64,000 bases of DNA from Glycomyces sambucus (GCF_900102815.1 NZ_FNGF01000003.1:496001-560000), one strand, 5' to 3'. Positions 28,600-41,426 are shown, counted from the first letter of the stretch. The notes: a model not told the origin generated them from the sequence alone. Translations and numbers: made by a program.

Positions 28600-28967
28600 C
28601 GGGCGGGCTCCTGGTCGGGGGCGGCGTCCGGTCCGGGTTCCTCGGGGTCTTCGCGGATGACGAAGTGGTCGCCGATCCCGGAGACGGCGAGGAGCCGTTT
28701 GAGGAAGTCGCCGAGGTTCGCGAGGACGAGGACGGCGCGCGAGCGAGCGGCGGCGCGGGCGAGGATGACGAGGGTGCCCAGGCCGCGCGAGTCGCAGAAG
28801 GTCACGCCGCGCATGTCGAGGACGACCCGGACGGGGTCCTCCGCGAGCGCGGCGTCGACGGCGCCGGTGAGACGCGGGGCGGTGTGCAGGTCGATTTCGC
28901 CGGTCAGCGCCACGATCGTCTCGTTCGACTCGCGGTATACCGAGATGTCGAGCTTCTGGTGCACCAC
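28596..28967 (-). CDS. STAS-domain anti-sigma factor antagonist
   Basis: This encodes 123 residues. A single STAS domain spans ~5-105, with the phosphorylatable serine at position 60 in FCDSRGLG, the SpoIIAA/RsbV signature. Such proteins, when unphosphorylated, bind an anti-sigma kinase and free a sigma factor. A ~20-residue acidic Pro-rich tail follows. GTG 28967 is preceded at six bases by TAGGGT, so the mRNA is probably leaderless. It heads the operon with PrsW and TadA. A candidate PP2C phosphatase partner lies at 35747-37774, but no cognate kinase is in the operon. Confidence 0.9.
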   Translation of the reverse strand: MVHQKLDISVYRESNETIVALTGEIDLHTAPRLTGAVDAALAEDPVRVVLDMRGVTFCDSRGLGTLVILARAAARSRAVLVLANLGDFLKRLLAVSGIGDHFVIREDPEEPGPDAAPDQEPAR

Positions 28968-28973
28968 GGCACA

Positions 28974-28979
28974 ACCCTA
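28974..28979 (-). promoter_or_regulatory. -10 box TAGGGT of leaderless STAS gene
   Basis: TAGGGT ends six bases before GTG 28967. Transcription would begin at or next to the start codon. Confidence 0.6.
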
Positions 28980-29210
28980 GCCGGTTTTCCGCCGCGACAG
29001 GAGACCCGGCCGCATCACGAACACGAATCGTTGTCGCGGTTGCGATTCGAACACGGACGGTCAGCGGTTGTCGGACCCGCGACGGAGGATTGACTGCGCC
29101 CATGGACGGCTCGCAAGCGTCGCCGTCGGCGGGGGAACTCGCACCCCCACCAACTGGGGTGCGCGCGATTCGGCTCCGGCCCAACGGTTCGAACACCAGG
29201 CGCGACCTGG

Positions 29211-29266
29211 GGATGTCGGTCCCGAGAGGGAGGATTGAGTATCGGGGGGACTCGCGTCCCCCTCCA
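29211..29266 (+). repeat. S-family intergenic repeat, copy 1
   Basis: This 56-base element matches the reverse complement of 39812-39867 at 54 of 56 positions. It holds the hairpin GGGGGAC-TCGC-GTCCCCC at 29245-29262. Confidence 0.9.
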
Positions 29267-29389
29267 GCTGGGGTGCCCGCTTTCGCGGGAGGGGTGCCGT
29301 CCGGCATCCGGACTCCCGCCTTGGATGGCCCCGGCCTCGAAGCGTGCCGGGATCCGCTGAAAACCTGATGGCGAGCGCCCGGTCCGTCG

Positions 29390-29940
29390 CTAGACGGCGC
29401 CCGCCTCCAAGAGCGCGAGGATCCTCTGGATCTCCGGGTCGTCGTCGCGGCCCTCGTGCCAGGCGGCGAGGGCGTCGCGGGCCTGGTCGAGGCGCTTGGT
29501 GAGGAGTCCTTCGCGTTCGCGGAGGTCCTTGGTGCGCTCGGAGGTCTGGCGGAGGGCCTGGCCCTGCGCCCACAGGTCGATGAAGACCTTGACCTTGGTG
29601 CGGAGCATCCACGGGTCGAACGGCTTCGTGATGTAGTCCACGGCGCCCACCGAGTAGCCGCGCATCGCCAGGTGCGCGTCGCGGTCTGCGGCGGTCAGGA
29701 AGATGATCGGCGTGTGGCGGGTCTTCTCGCGCTGCTTGATGTGCCGCGCGGTCTCGAACCCGTCCATGCCGGGCATCTGCGCGTCGAGCAGGATCGCCGC
29801 GTAGTCCTCCGAGAGCAGCCGCTTGAGCGCCTCCTCCCCCGAGGTCACCGCGATGGTGTTCACCGGCAGCCCTTGGAGGATCGCCTCGAGGGCGAGGAGG
29901 TTCTCGGATCGGTCGTCCACGAGCAGGACGCGGGCGGTGC

Positions 29941-29944
<4 letters not shown>
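29390..29944 (-). CDS. Response regulator, receiver domain with coiled-coil tail
   Basis: This encodes 184 residues. A CheY-type receiver spans residues ~4-125, with acidic pocket VDD (10-11), phospho-acceptor Asp54 in LLDAQMPGMDG and Lys in YITKPFDP. The last ~55 residues are helical and charged, with no DNA-binding output domain. Its ATG overlaps the stop of the hybrid kinase gene (ATGA), so kinase and regulator are made together and very likely form one relay. Output is probably by protein contact. Confidence 0.93.
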
Positions 29945-34368
<4,424 letters not shown>

Positions 34369-34617
34369 GGCGTGGTTCCTCAGCTGCGGAGACAGGCGGT
34401 CCTTCCAGGTTGTCACATCCTGGGGGCAAACGTGAAGGCAGGTTACTCAGGGGGTGGTATCCGGTCACGACAAGTCACGGAAAGAAAAGCGACGGTTACA
34501 CGCAACCGTCGTCCACTGAGGCGCGTTTATACCTGTGCAGCGATCCCGCGGACCCGCGAATACCCCAGCGGAAGAGCAGGACGCCGCACCCCCCAATGAG
34601 AATCGCATAGGAGACGT

Positions 34618-35589
34618 ATGTCCACCCTCAACAAGACCGGTGTGCGGCTCGCCGCCGCCGGAGCCGCGGCGGCCCTCGCGCTCGCGGCCGGCGCCCCTGC
34701 GTTCGCGCAGGAGGAGACCCCCTCCGACGACGCCACCACCCCCACCGAGACGGCGCCCGCGGGCACCGAGGAGGAAGCCGGCACCGAAGAGGAGCACACC
34801 GAGGCCGGGGAGCAGAAGGACCCCGAGGACCTCGAAGAGGTCCCCGAGGCCGAGGTCCCGGCAGGGGAGCTGCCCGCCGAAGAGGACGAGGGCGAGGAGG
34901 AGGGCTGGGAGCACGTCTGGTCCTACCAGTACCTCGACCAGCTCCTCCAGGGCGCGAACGAGGGCGAGTCCGTCCTCGCGCAGCCCGAGTTCTACGTCGA
35001 GGAGGCGGCCGCGAACCCCGAGCTGACCGCCGCGACGATCCTCGTGTTCACCGACACGATGAGCCTCGAGGACCTCATCACGGACGGCTCGTGGAACCTC
35101 ACCTACCACGCGTACGCCGCCCCGTACTACGACAACTGCACCATCTGGGAGTGGGGCGCGACCTGCATCGTGACCGGCTTCGAGGCCGAGGCCGGGAAGA
35201 CCTACACCCCGTCCGAGGCGACCCCGCTGTACTACGACATCGTCGGCGAGGTCGACGCTGACGACGCCGCCGCGTACTACGCGGTCGACGTCGACGCCGC
35301 GGGCCTGGAGGACGCCCTCAGCGAGGGCTTCTACGACCTCGAGTCGGACAACCAGTTCGCGCTGGTCGAGACCGGCGGCTCCGAGGGCGACTGGTTCTAC
35401 GAGTTCGGCCTGTTCTACTTCGAGGCCGACCTGGTCCTCCCCAACCTCCCCACCGCCGAGGAGCCGGGCCTGCCGGTGACCGGCGGCTCGTCGATCGTGA
35501 TGATCTCCACCGCCGCCGCCGCGCTGCTCGCGGGCGCCGTGGTGTTCACGGTCCTGCGCCGCCGCAGGGCCGCCGAGAACTGGGAGTAG
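34618..35589 (+). CDS. Secreted cell-wall-anchored protein with LPxTG-type sorting signal
   Basis: This encodes 323 residues from ATG 34618, with AGGAGA five bases upstream. A signal peptide (cleavage near AFAQ, residue ~31) is followed by ~70 residues of Glu/Thr/Pro-rich disordered sequence, then a unique folded part (~100-280) with Tyr/Trp-rich segments and two cysteines. It ends with LPVTGG at ~285-290, a membrane helix and RRRR, a complete sortase signal. No sortase is encoded in the window. The central domain is not recognised. It starts divergently from the giant kinase, so both share the 249-base promoter region. Confidence 0.88.
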   Translation: MSTLNKTGVRLAAAGAAAALALAAGAPAFAQEETPSDDATTPTETAPAGTEEEAGTEEEHTEAGEQKDPEDLEEVPEAEVPAGELPAEEDEGEEEGWEHVWSYQYLDQLLQGANEGESVLAQPEFYVEEAAANPELTAATILVFTDTMSLEDLITDGSWNLTYHAYAAPYYDNCTIWEWGATCIVTGFEAEAGKTYTPSEATPLYYDIVGEVDADDAAAYYAVDVDAAGLEDALSEGFYDLESDNQFALVETGGSEGDWFYEFGLFYFEADLVLPNLPTAEEPGLPVTGGSSIVMISTAAAALLAGAVVFTVLRRRRAAENWE

Positions 35590-35734
35590 TCCCCTAGCGC
35601 CGCAAGGCGTGCGGTATTCGAGGTGAGTGGAGGCCGCCCCGGTCGGTTGCCGGCCGGGGCGGCCTTCGCCGTTGCGTGCGCAGCGGCAGGTAGACCGGCC
35701 CGAGCGGGTGCGGCGGGCCGGGGCGGGCCGGGCA

Positions 35735-35740
35735 TAGACT
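35735..35740 (+). promoter_or_regulatory. -10 box TAGACT of leaderless phosphatase gene
   Basis: TAGACT ends six bases before GTG 35747. There is no Shine-Dalgarno. Confidence 0.6.
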
Positions 35741-35746
35741 GGCCCC

Positions 35747-37774
35747 GTGACGTACCCCGAGAGGGCAGCCCGTCGGCTGCGGCTGCCGGCCGACGACCGC
35801 TCCCCCGCCGCAGCCCGCGCCGCCGTCCGCGCGGTCCTCGCCGAGGCCGGACTCACCGAGCTGCTCGACGAGACCCTGCTGCTCACCACCGAACTGGCGA
35901 CCAACGGCGTCGTCCACGCCGGCACCGACATCAACCTGACGGTGGCCGCCGACCCGATCGGCGTGCGCGTCACCGTCACCGACTACCGCTCCGGCGGCAT
36001 CGACCCGCTCGAGGCGGCCATGCCGGAGGTCACCGCCGAGGGCGGGCGCGGCCTGCTGCTGGTGGACCGGTTCGCGTCCTCGTGGGGGACCACGCACGAC
36101 GCGACCGGCAAGTCCATCTGGTTCCGCATCGACCGCGACCCCGACAAGCCCCCGGCCCCGCGCCCCCTCCCGGACCTCAGCGGCGCCGAGTCCGAGCCCG
36201 ACCTCGCCCAGCTCGCCGCGCTCCTCACGGTCGCCCCCGCGCTCCAGTCGCGGCTGCCGGTCGACCAGATCGTCACCGAGCTCCTCGCCCGCTGCCACGA
36301 CGCGACCGGCGCCGACGGCGGGGCCATCGAGTACGACGGGGGCGACGGCACCGGCACCCAGGTCATCGCCAAGTTCGGGGACGTCGCGGCCACGGCGGTC
36401 GCGGTCGCGCTGCCGCTCACGGCCCCCGCGAACGGCCGGCTCCTCCTGGCCGGGGAGCCCAAGCCCTCCTGGCGCCCGCTCGCCGAACTCGTCGCCGAGC
36501 GGGTCGCGCTCGCGGTCCAGATCGACCGGATGCGCACCGACGAGCAGCGCCGCTCCGGCTGGCTCACCTACCTCGCCGAGGCCGGGGAGCTCCTCGCGCA
36601 CTCCCTCGAAGAGCACCTCACGGTCGCGCTCATCCCGCAGCTCATCGTCCCGCAGCTGGGCCGCTGGGCCGCCGTCCACCTCACCGGGGACGGCGCGGGC
36701 CTGCGCCTCGCCGCCCTCACCCACGTCGAAGAGGGCGAGCTGGAGCACCTGCGGGCGCGCCTGGAGGGCGCCGCGCCGCCGCTCGCGGCCGCGCTCACCT
36801 CCGACGGGTGGACGGGCATGGAGCTGCCGGTCCCGCGCGGCCTCGACGGCATCGCCGTCCCGCTGTCGGCGCGCGGCGCCACGATCGGGGTCCTCACCGT
36901 CGGCCGCCACGCCGATCGCCACCACTCCTCCGAGGAGCGCGCGGTCGTCGCCGACCTCGCGAAGCGCTCGGCGCTCGCGCTCGACAACGCCCGCATCCAC
37001 GCCGAGCGCCAGGCCGTCGCCCACGAGCTCCAGGCCGCGCTCATGCCCGGGTCGCTCCCGGACGTCACCGGCGTGTCCTTCGCCGCCGAGTACCTGCCCG
37101 CCACCGCGCGGCGCCTGCCCGGGTCCGGGCCGGGCCCGGTCGCGGGCACCGAGGTCGGCGGCGACTTCTACGACGCGACCGAGCTGCCCGACCACCGCCT
37201 GTGGGTCGCCATCGGCGACGTGTGCGGCAAGGGCGCGCAGGCCGCGGCCGTCACCGGCGTCGTCCGGGACGTCCTGCGGGTCATGGCCCGCGACGGCCGC
37301 CCGCTCCCGCGCGCCCTCGAACTGCTCAACGCGACGCTCCTGGAGCAGCCCGGCGACCTGCGGTACGCCACGATCGCCTCGGCCCTGCTCGACCGCGGGC
37401 CGTCAGGCGCCGTCAACGCGACCCTGTGCCTGTCCGGGCACGAGCGCCCGCTCCTGCTGCGCGCGGCGGGCGGCGTCGAGTGGGTCGGGCGCGAGGGCAC
37501 CGCCGTGGGCCTGTTCCCCGACGTCAAGGTCAACCCCGAGGAGGTCCGCCTCGACGTCGGCGACGCCCTCGTGTTCTTCACCGACGGCGTCACCGAGCGC
37601 CGCGACGGCAGCGCCATGTTCGGCCACGAGCGCATCGAGCGGGCCGTGCGCGGCGCGGCGGGCAAGAGCGCCCGCCAGATCGCCACCGGGCTCCTGGAGG
37701 CGGTCGAGGCGTTCTCCCCCGAGTCGCCTCGCGACGACATCGCGATCCTCGTCGTCCGCTGCGACCCCGTCTAG
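35747..37774 (+). CDS. ATPase/GAF/PP2C (SpoIIE-type) phosphatase
   Basis: This encodes 675 residues. The N-terminal ~135 residues are an RsbW-like HATPase (ELATNGVVHAG, GGRGLLLVD); the middle ~150-420 is GAF-like; the C-terminal ~425-675 is a SpoIIE/RsbU PP2C domain with metal-binding acidic motifs (GGDFYDATEL, IGDVCGKGAQAA, FTDGVTERRD, DDIAILVV). One protein therefore carries both an anti-sigma-type kinase and a phosphatase, the two enzymes that set the phosphorylation state of STAS antagonists such as the one at 28596-28967. GTG 35747 with TAGACT six bases before it suggests a leaderless mRNA. Substrate pairing is inferred. Confidence 0.9.
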   Translation: MTYPERAARRLRLPADDRSPAAARAAVRAVLAEAGLTELLDETLLLTTELATNGVVHAGTDINLTVAADPIGVRVTVTDYRSGGIDPLEAAMPEVTAEGGRGLLLVDRFASSWGTTHDATGKSIWFRIDRDPDKPPAPRPLPDLSGAESEPDLAQLAALLTVAPALQSRLPVDQIVTELLARCHDATGADGGAIEYDGGDGTGTQVIAKFGDVAATAVAVALPLTAPANGRLLLAGEPKPSWRPLAELVAERVALAVQIDRMRTDEQRRSGWLTYLAEAGELLAHSLEEHLTVALIPQLIVPQLGRWAAVHLTGDGAGLRLAALTHVEEGELEHLRARLEGAAPPLAAALTSDGWTGMELPVPRGLDGIAVPLSARGATIGVLTVGRHADRHHSSEERAVVADLAKRSALALDNARIHAERQAVAHELQAALMPGSLPDVTGVSFAAEYLPATARRLPGSGPGPVAGTEVGGDFYDATELPDHRLWVAIGDVCGKGAQAAAVTGVVRDVLRVMARDGRPLPRALELLNATLLEQPGDLRYATIASALLDRGPSGAVNATLCLSGHERPLLLRAAGGVEWVGREGTAVGLFPDVKVNPEEVRLDVGDALVFFTDGVTERRDGSAMFGHERIERAVRGAAGKSARQIATGLLEAVEAFSPESPRDDIAILVVRCDPV

Positions 37775-37793
37775 CGCAGGCGCGCACGCGAAA

Positions 37794-37819
37794 GGCCCCG
37801 CAAGGTCGCTCGCGGGGCC
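37794..37819. terminator. Bidirectional hairpin between phosphatase and NlpC/P60 genes
   Basis: GGCCCCGC (37794-37801) pairs with GCGGGGCC (37812-37819) across a ten-base loop between two convergent stop codons. Confidence 0.75.
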
Positions 37820-37835
37820 CTTGCGGTGTCTGCGG

Positions 37836-38795
37836 CTAGTGCAGGATCGTGGTCGCGCCGTAGTACGAGTTGCCGTGGTCGAGCGAGACGACCTTCACGT
37901 ACGTGGAGGAGTTCGGGGCGTGCACGACCAGGCCGTTGCCGATGTACATGCCCACGTGCGCCAGGTTGTTGTAGAACACCAGGTCGCCCGGTTCCAGCTC
38001 GTCGCGGCTGATGCTCGCGGTCTGGCTGTACTGGGCGGCGGCGTTGTGCGGCAGGTCGATGCCGATCTCGGCGTAGGCGCCGAGGATGAGGCCCGAGCAG
38101 TCCCAGTTGTCGGGTCCGGCCGCGCCCCACACGTACCAGTCGCCGCGCTGCGCGAGCGCGAAGTTGACCACCGCGAGCTGGTCGTCGGTCATGTGCGGCA
38201 GGTCGAACTCGTTGACGGCGTCGCCGGCGACGGTCTGCCACTCCTCGTTGAGCTCGTCGATCCGCTCGGTCAGCTCGTCGGCCTTGGTCTCGAGGGCGTC
38301 CTTGTCGGTCGCCATGTCGGCCTGGAGGTCGGTGAGCAGTTCGAGCTGGGTCGTGTACTCGTCGGAGGCCGCGCGCAGCTCCTCCATCAGCTCGAAGTTG
38401 TACAGGTTCGCGGAGTTGAGCCGGTCGAGGCGCTCCACGAACGCGTCGGGGGAGCCCGAGTCGAGCAGCATCGCCGCGTCGCCGATCCCCTGGTCCACAT
38501 AGGTGGACTGGATGTACGCGGAGAGCTGGTCGCGCAGCGCGTTCAGGTTGACCTCGGCGTCCTCCAGGTAGACCTGGGTCTCCTCGATGAGGTGCTCGTT
38601 GTCCTCGATCTCCTGCGAGAGCTGGTTGTACTCGTCGACGGCGGCCGCGAGGTCCTCGTCGGTGGCCTCGATCTCGTCGTTGACGTCGCCGGTGTCGCGC
38701 TGGGCCCAGGCGGGGGCGGACGCGGCGGACGAGATGAGGAGGCCGCCGATCACGGCGGCTGAGGTCCACTTGCGGCGGACGGACGACTGCTTCAC
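37836..38795 (-). CDS. Secreted NlpC/P60 peptidoglycan endopeptidase, RipA-like
   Basis: This encodes 319 residues. A signal peptide (cleavage near PAWAQ, residue ~32) is followed by a long coiled coil (~38-190) and an NlpC/P60 domain (~200-319) with Cys233 in WDCSGL, His280 in HVGMYIG and third residue His292 in VHAPN. Enzymes of this layout cut peptide stems during division and are held inactive by the coiled coil. GTG 38795 has AAGGAG ten bases upstream and leads straight into the signal peptide; the frame is open further but is not protein-like. Confidence 0.92.
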   Translation of the reverse strand: MKQSSVRRKWTSAAVIGGLLISSAASAPAWAQRDTGDVNDEIEATDEDLAAAVDEYNQLSQEIEDNEHLIEETQVYLEDAEVNLNALRDQLSAYIQSTYVDQGIGDAAMLLDSGSPDAFVERLDRLNSANLYNFELMEELRAASDEYTTQLELLTDLQADMATDKDALETKADELTERIDELNEEWQTVAGDAVNEFDLPHMTDDQLAVVNFALAQRGDWYVWGAAGPDNWDCSGLILGAYAEIGIDLPHNAAAQYSQTASISRDELEPGDLVFYNNLAHVGMYIGNGLVVHAPNSSTYVKVVSLDHGNSYYGATTILH

Positions 38796-39010
38796 GAGGA
38801 GGGTGCTCCTTCGGGATTCGGGAGGTCGGGATGGGTACCGGGGCTGCTCCGAGGGCGGGCCCGCTCCGGCGCGATACGACGTCGCCGCGAGGCCGAACAT
38901 GAGCCTAGCGCGCGCGTTTCCGCTCCGGTAGGCCCCGGTCGTGACAAATTCGCAGCGTAGCGACGCTTCCACCGTTGGTGTGTCGCTCCTGTGAGTTGCC
39001 TGGGAGTTGG

Positions 39011-39016
39011 TAGGAT
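39011..39016 (+). promoter_or_regulatory. -10 box TAGGAT of leaderless leader peptide
   Basis: TAGGAT ends seven bases before ATG 39024. No clear -35 box is seen. Confidence 0.55.
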
Positions 39017-39023
39017 GACCGCC

Positions 39024-39068
39024 ATGACCTTCCCGTCGCGTTCCTGTCGCCGCTGTCACCAGCGCTGA
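39024..39068 (+). CDS. 14-residue Cys-containing leader peptide upstream of cysteine dioxygenase
   Basis: The frame reads MTFPSRSCRRCHQR then TGA. It has two cysteines four codons apart (TGTCGCCGCTGT) and starts seven bases after TAGGAT, so it would be translated from the very 5' end of a leaderless mRNA. The dioxygenase start is 70 bases downstream. A CCGCC-ACC-GGCGG hairpin (39070-39082) begins just after the stop. Cys-containing upstream frames that sense cysteine by ribosome stalling are known in mycobacteria. The call is by position and composition; such a short frame could arise by chance. Confidence 0.6.
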   Translation: MTFPSRSCRRCHQR

Positions 39069-39138
39069 CCCGCCACCGGCGGTTCGGCGCGCCCAGCCAC
39101 CGACAACCGTTCCGACGCACCGAAGGTCATCCGCATCC

Positions 39139-39711
39139 ATGCGCACGTCAGCCGTGATCCCCGCCGCACCCGCCCGCCGCGAAGCCGCGCGCCCCGACTC
39201 GGGCCGTCTCGACTCGGCTCGCCTCGACGCCGCCCGTCTCGGCTCGGCCCGTCTCAGCACCGGCCGCCTCGAAGCGCTCGCGGGCTTCTACGCCGCGAAC
39301 CTCACCCTCCGCCCGCGCTTCACCAAGGGCAGCCGCTGGGCCCGCCTGGTCCTCGCCGGACCCGACCACGAGGCGTGGCTCCTCGCTTGGCTCCCCGGCC
39401 AGGGCACCGAACTCCACGACCACGGCGGCGTCGCCCGCCCCGCCGCGGCCGCCGTCGCGGTCGTCTCCGGGCGCCTCACCGAGTTCACCGTCACCCCCGG
39501 CGACTTCCCCGGCCTGCACCGCAAGGCGCTCGCCGCCGGGGACGTCTCGGCGGTCGACGACCGCACCGTCCACGGCATGCGCAACGACTCCGGCGCCCCC
39601 GCCGTCAGCCTCCACGTCTACTCGCCCGGCCTGGAGGCGATGCGCACCTACCTGCTCGACGAGACCGGCCTGGCCCCGTCCCGGATCAAGCGCGCCGGCG
39701 AGGACTGGTAA
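39139..39711 (+). CDS. Cysteine dioxygenase
   Basis: This encodes 190 residues. The cupin core (~45-180) carries the iron ligands His93 and His95 in LHDHGG and His159 in SLHVYSPG, as in cysteine dioxygenases, which oxidise cysteine to cysteine sulfinate. The N-terminal ~45 residues hold five in-frame five-residue repeats (DSGRL, DSARL, DAARL, GSARL, STGRL) encoded by 15-base units at 39196-39270. The true start could lie after them, but no better start with a ribosome site is seen. A leader peptide with two Cys codons precedes it. The 3' end is tandemly duplicated. Confidence 0.9.
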   Translation: MRTSAVIPAAPARREAARPDSGRLDSARLDAARLGSARLSTGRLEALAGFYAANLTLRPRFTKGSRWARLVLAGPDHEAWLLAWLPGQGTELHDHGGVARPAAAAVAVVSGRLTEFTVTPGDFPGLHRKALAAGDVSAVDDRTVHGMRNDSGAPAVSLHVYSPGLEAMRTYLLDETGLAPSRIKRAGEDW

Positions 39712-39780
39712 CGCCCGGACGACCCCCCGGCGAGGATCGGCAACGCCAGGACGACGCTCCGGGCGAGGACCGGCGGCGCC
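39695..39780 (+). repeat. Tandem copies of the cysteine dioxygenase stop-codon region
   Basis: The segment 39695-39723, which contains the last codons and TAA stop, recurs at 39727-39755 (25 of 29 identical) and again, more degraded, at ~39759-39780. The period is 32 to 33 bases. Confidence 0.85.
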
Positions 39781-39811
39781 TGCACAGCACACCGGCGCAG
39801 GGCACACCCCA

Positions 39812-39867
39812 TGGAGGGGGACGCGAGTCCCCCCGATACTCAAGCCTCCCTCGCGGGACCGACATCC
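39812..39867 (-). repeat. S-family intergenic repeat, copy 2
   Basis: Inverted relative to copy 1 at 29211-29266, with 54 of 56 positions identical over 10.5 kb distance. The GGGGGAC/GTCCCCC hairpin is conserved. Confidence 0.9.
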
Positions 39868-39889
39868 TCGCGGCCGCTAACGATTCCCC

Positions 39890-39964
39890 CGCGCGGGCTT
39901 ACACCCCAGAAAGCCTCCGGTTCGAGGACCGCGTCAACCTGCGCCGCGCGGGCTTACGCCCCGG
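39890..39964. repeat. Duplicated segment at the 3' end of the nnr gene
   Basis: CGCGCGGGCTTACGCCCCGG at 39945-39964, which ends one base before the nnr stop codon, recurs at 39890-39909 with 18 of 20 positions identical, 55 bases downstream of it. Confidence 0.8.
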
Positions 39965-39965
39965 C

Positions 39966-41426
39966 TCACTCGGGGGCGGCGCCCAGTGCCGCGCCGACCG
40001 CTTCGGGCAGCGCCCGTGCGACGTCGGAGGCGGTCACGGTCCGGTGCTCCCGCGCGGCGATCCCGCCGGCGCGGCCGTGGAGGAAGGCCGCCGCGACCGC
40101 GGCCCGCACGGCGTCCATCCCGGACGCCAGGAGCGAGGCCATGAACCCCGCGAGGACGTCGCCCGAGCCCGCGGTCGCGAGCTGCGGCCGCCCGGTCGGG
40201 TTCGCCCACACCGCCCCGTCGCTCCCGGCGACGACCGTGTGGTGGCCTTTCAGGAGCACGGTGCAGTTGAGCCGCTTGGCGAGCGCCGCCGCGGCCGCGC
40301 CGCGGTCCTCGCTCGGCGGCGACCCGTACAGCCGCTCGTACTCGCGGTCGTGCGGTGTCAGGACCACCGGCGCCTCGCGCTGCGAGAGCACCGACGGGAA
40401 CTCGCCGATGAGCGTCAGGGCGTCGGCGTCGAGGACGACCGGCGCGGGGGAGACCAGGGCCGCCCGCAGCTCCCCGAGCGCGGCCTCGTCGGTCCCGAAC
40501 CCGGGCCCGGCGAGCCACGCCTGGACGCGCCCGGCCTCCTTCACCGTCGGGGTGCACACCACCTCGGGGTGGGCGCGGCGCACGTAGTCGGCGGCGGTGC
40601 CCGCGTACCGCACGTACCCGGCGGGCCCGGCGAGGGCGCCGCTCGTGGCGAGCACGGCCGCCCCGGGGTACCGCTCGGAGCCGGCGGCGACGCCGACGAC
40701 GCCGCGCGTGTACTTGTCGTCGTCGGGGCCGGGCCGGTGCCACCACGCGGCGAGGTCCGCTTCGGCGGCGACGCGCACGGCCGGGTGCGGGTCGAGGTGC
40801 GGTCCGAGGCCGATGTCGACGAGCACGAGCCGGCCGGTGAGGAGGGCGGCGCGCCCGAGGACGTGGCAGGGCTTGCGGGAGCCGAACGCGACGGTGACGT
40901 CGGCGGTGACGGCGCTCGCCGGGACGGCCCCGGTGTCGACGTCGACTCCGGACGGCACGTCGACGGCCACGATCGTGTCGGCGTCGATCCACGCGAGCTG
41001 GTCGATGGCGCGGCCGGGGAGCCCGGGGCGCCCGCCGATGCCGAGGACGCCGTCGAGGAGCAGGTCGCAGTGCTTCGGGGGCCGGGCGACGAGGCGCCCG
41101 CCCGCGCGGGTGAGGGCCGCGGCGGCGACGGGGTGGACCCGGTCGCCCATGACGGGGACGGCGAAGACGCGGGCGCCGCGCTGTGCGAGGCGGGCGGCGG
41201 CGAAGAGCGCGTCGCCGCCGTTGTCGCCGGGTCCGGCCAGGACGGTCACCGCGGCGCCGTAGACCCCGGCGCGGTCGGTGCGCGTCGCCCTGCGCGCCTT
41301 GAGGATCGAGGCGCACTCGGCGGCGAGGCCGGCCGCGGCGCGCTGCATGAGGGTCCCCGGCGGGAGCGTCGCCATGAGCTGGGCTTCCGCGCGGCGGACC
41401 GCCGCTGCTGACCATGCACCGTCCAT
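39966..41426 (-). CDS. nnr: Bifunctional NAD(P)H-hydrate epimerase / ADP-dependent dehydratase
   Basis: This encodes 486 residues. The N-terminal epimerase domain (~1-215) has GPGDNGGDALFAAARL and DVPSGVDVDTG. The C-terminal ADP-dependent dehydratase (~230-480) has LAGPGFGTDE, LTPHDREYERL, LLKGHHTVV and ATAGSGDVLAG. Together they repair damaged NADHX and NADPHX. ATG 41426 has GGAGAGGA upstream. It follows acpS by 29 bases in the same direction, the usual actinobacterial order near glmS. Confidence 0.95.
   Translation of the reverse strand: MDGAWSAAAVRRAEAQLMATLPPGTLMQRAAAGLAAECASILKARRATRTDRAGVYGAAVTVLAGPGDNGGDALFAAARLAQRGARVFAVPVMGDRVHPVAAAALTRAGGRLVARPPKHCDLLLDGVLGIGGRPGLPGRAIDQLAWIDADTIVAVDVPSGVDVDTGAVPASAVTADVTVAFGSRKPCHVLGRAALLTGRLVLVDIGLGPHLDPHPAVRVAAEADLAAWWHRPGPDDDKYTRGVVGVAAGSERYPGAAVLATSGALAGPAGYVRYAGTAADYVRRAHPEVVCTPTVKEAGRVQAWLAGPGFGTDEAALGELRAALVSPAPVVLDADALTLIGEFPSVLSQREAPVVLTPHDREYERLYGSPPSEDRGAAAAALAKRLNCTVLLKGHHTVVAGSDGAVWANPTGRPQLATAGSGDVLAGFMASLLASGMDAVRAAVAAAFLHGRAGGIAAREHRTVTASDVARALPEAVGAALGAAPE

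Larger units (their letters stand above)
28968..29389. other. Gene-free region with repeat elements and hairpins
   Basis: These 422 bases separate the STAS gene start from the response-regulator stop. They contain an S-family repeat at 29211-29266, a degenerate relative at ~29069-29160, and, in a row, hairpins GGGGGAC-TCGC-GTCCCCC, CCCGC-TTTC-GCGGG and GTCCGG-CAT-CCGGAC. An open frame across them encodes only repeat-derived residues. Confidence 0.6.

Noticed and set aside
29180-29210. tRNA-like segment with GGTTCGAAC resembling a T-arm
   Set aside because: No acceptor, D or anticodon arms can be paired around it on either strand.
29090-29368. 92-residue plus-strand frame between the STAS and response-regulator genes
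   Set aside because: It is built from the S-family repeat and hairpins; the translation is low-complexity and repeat-derived.
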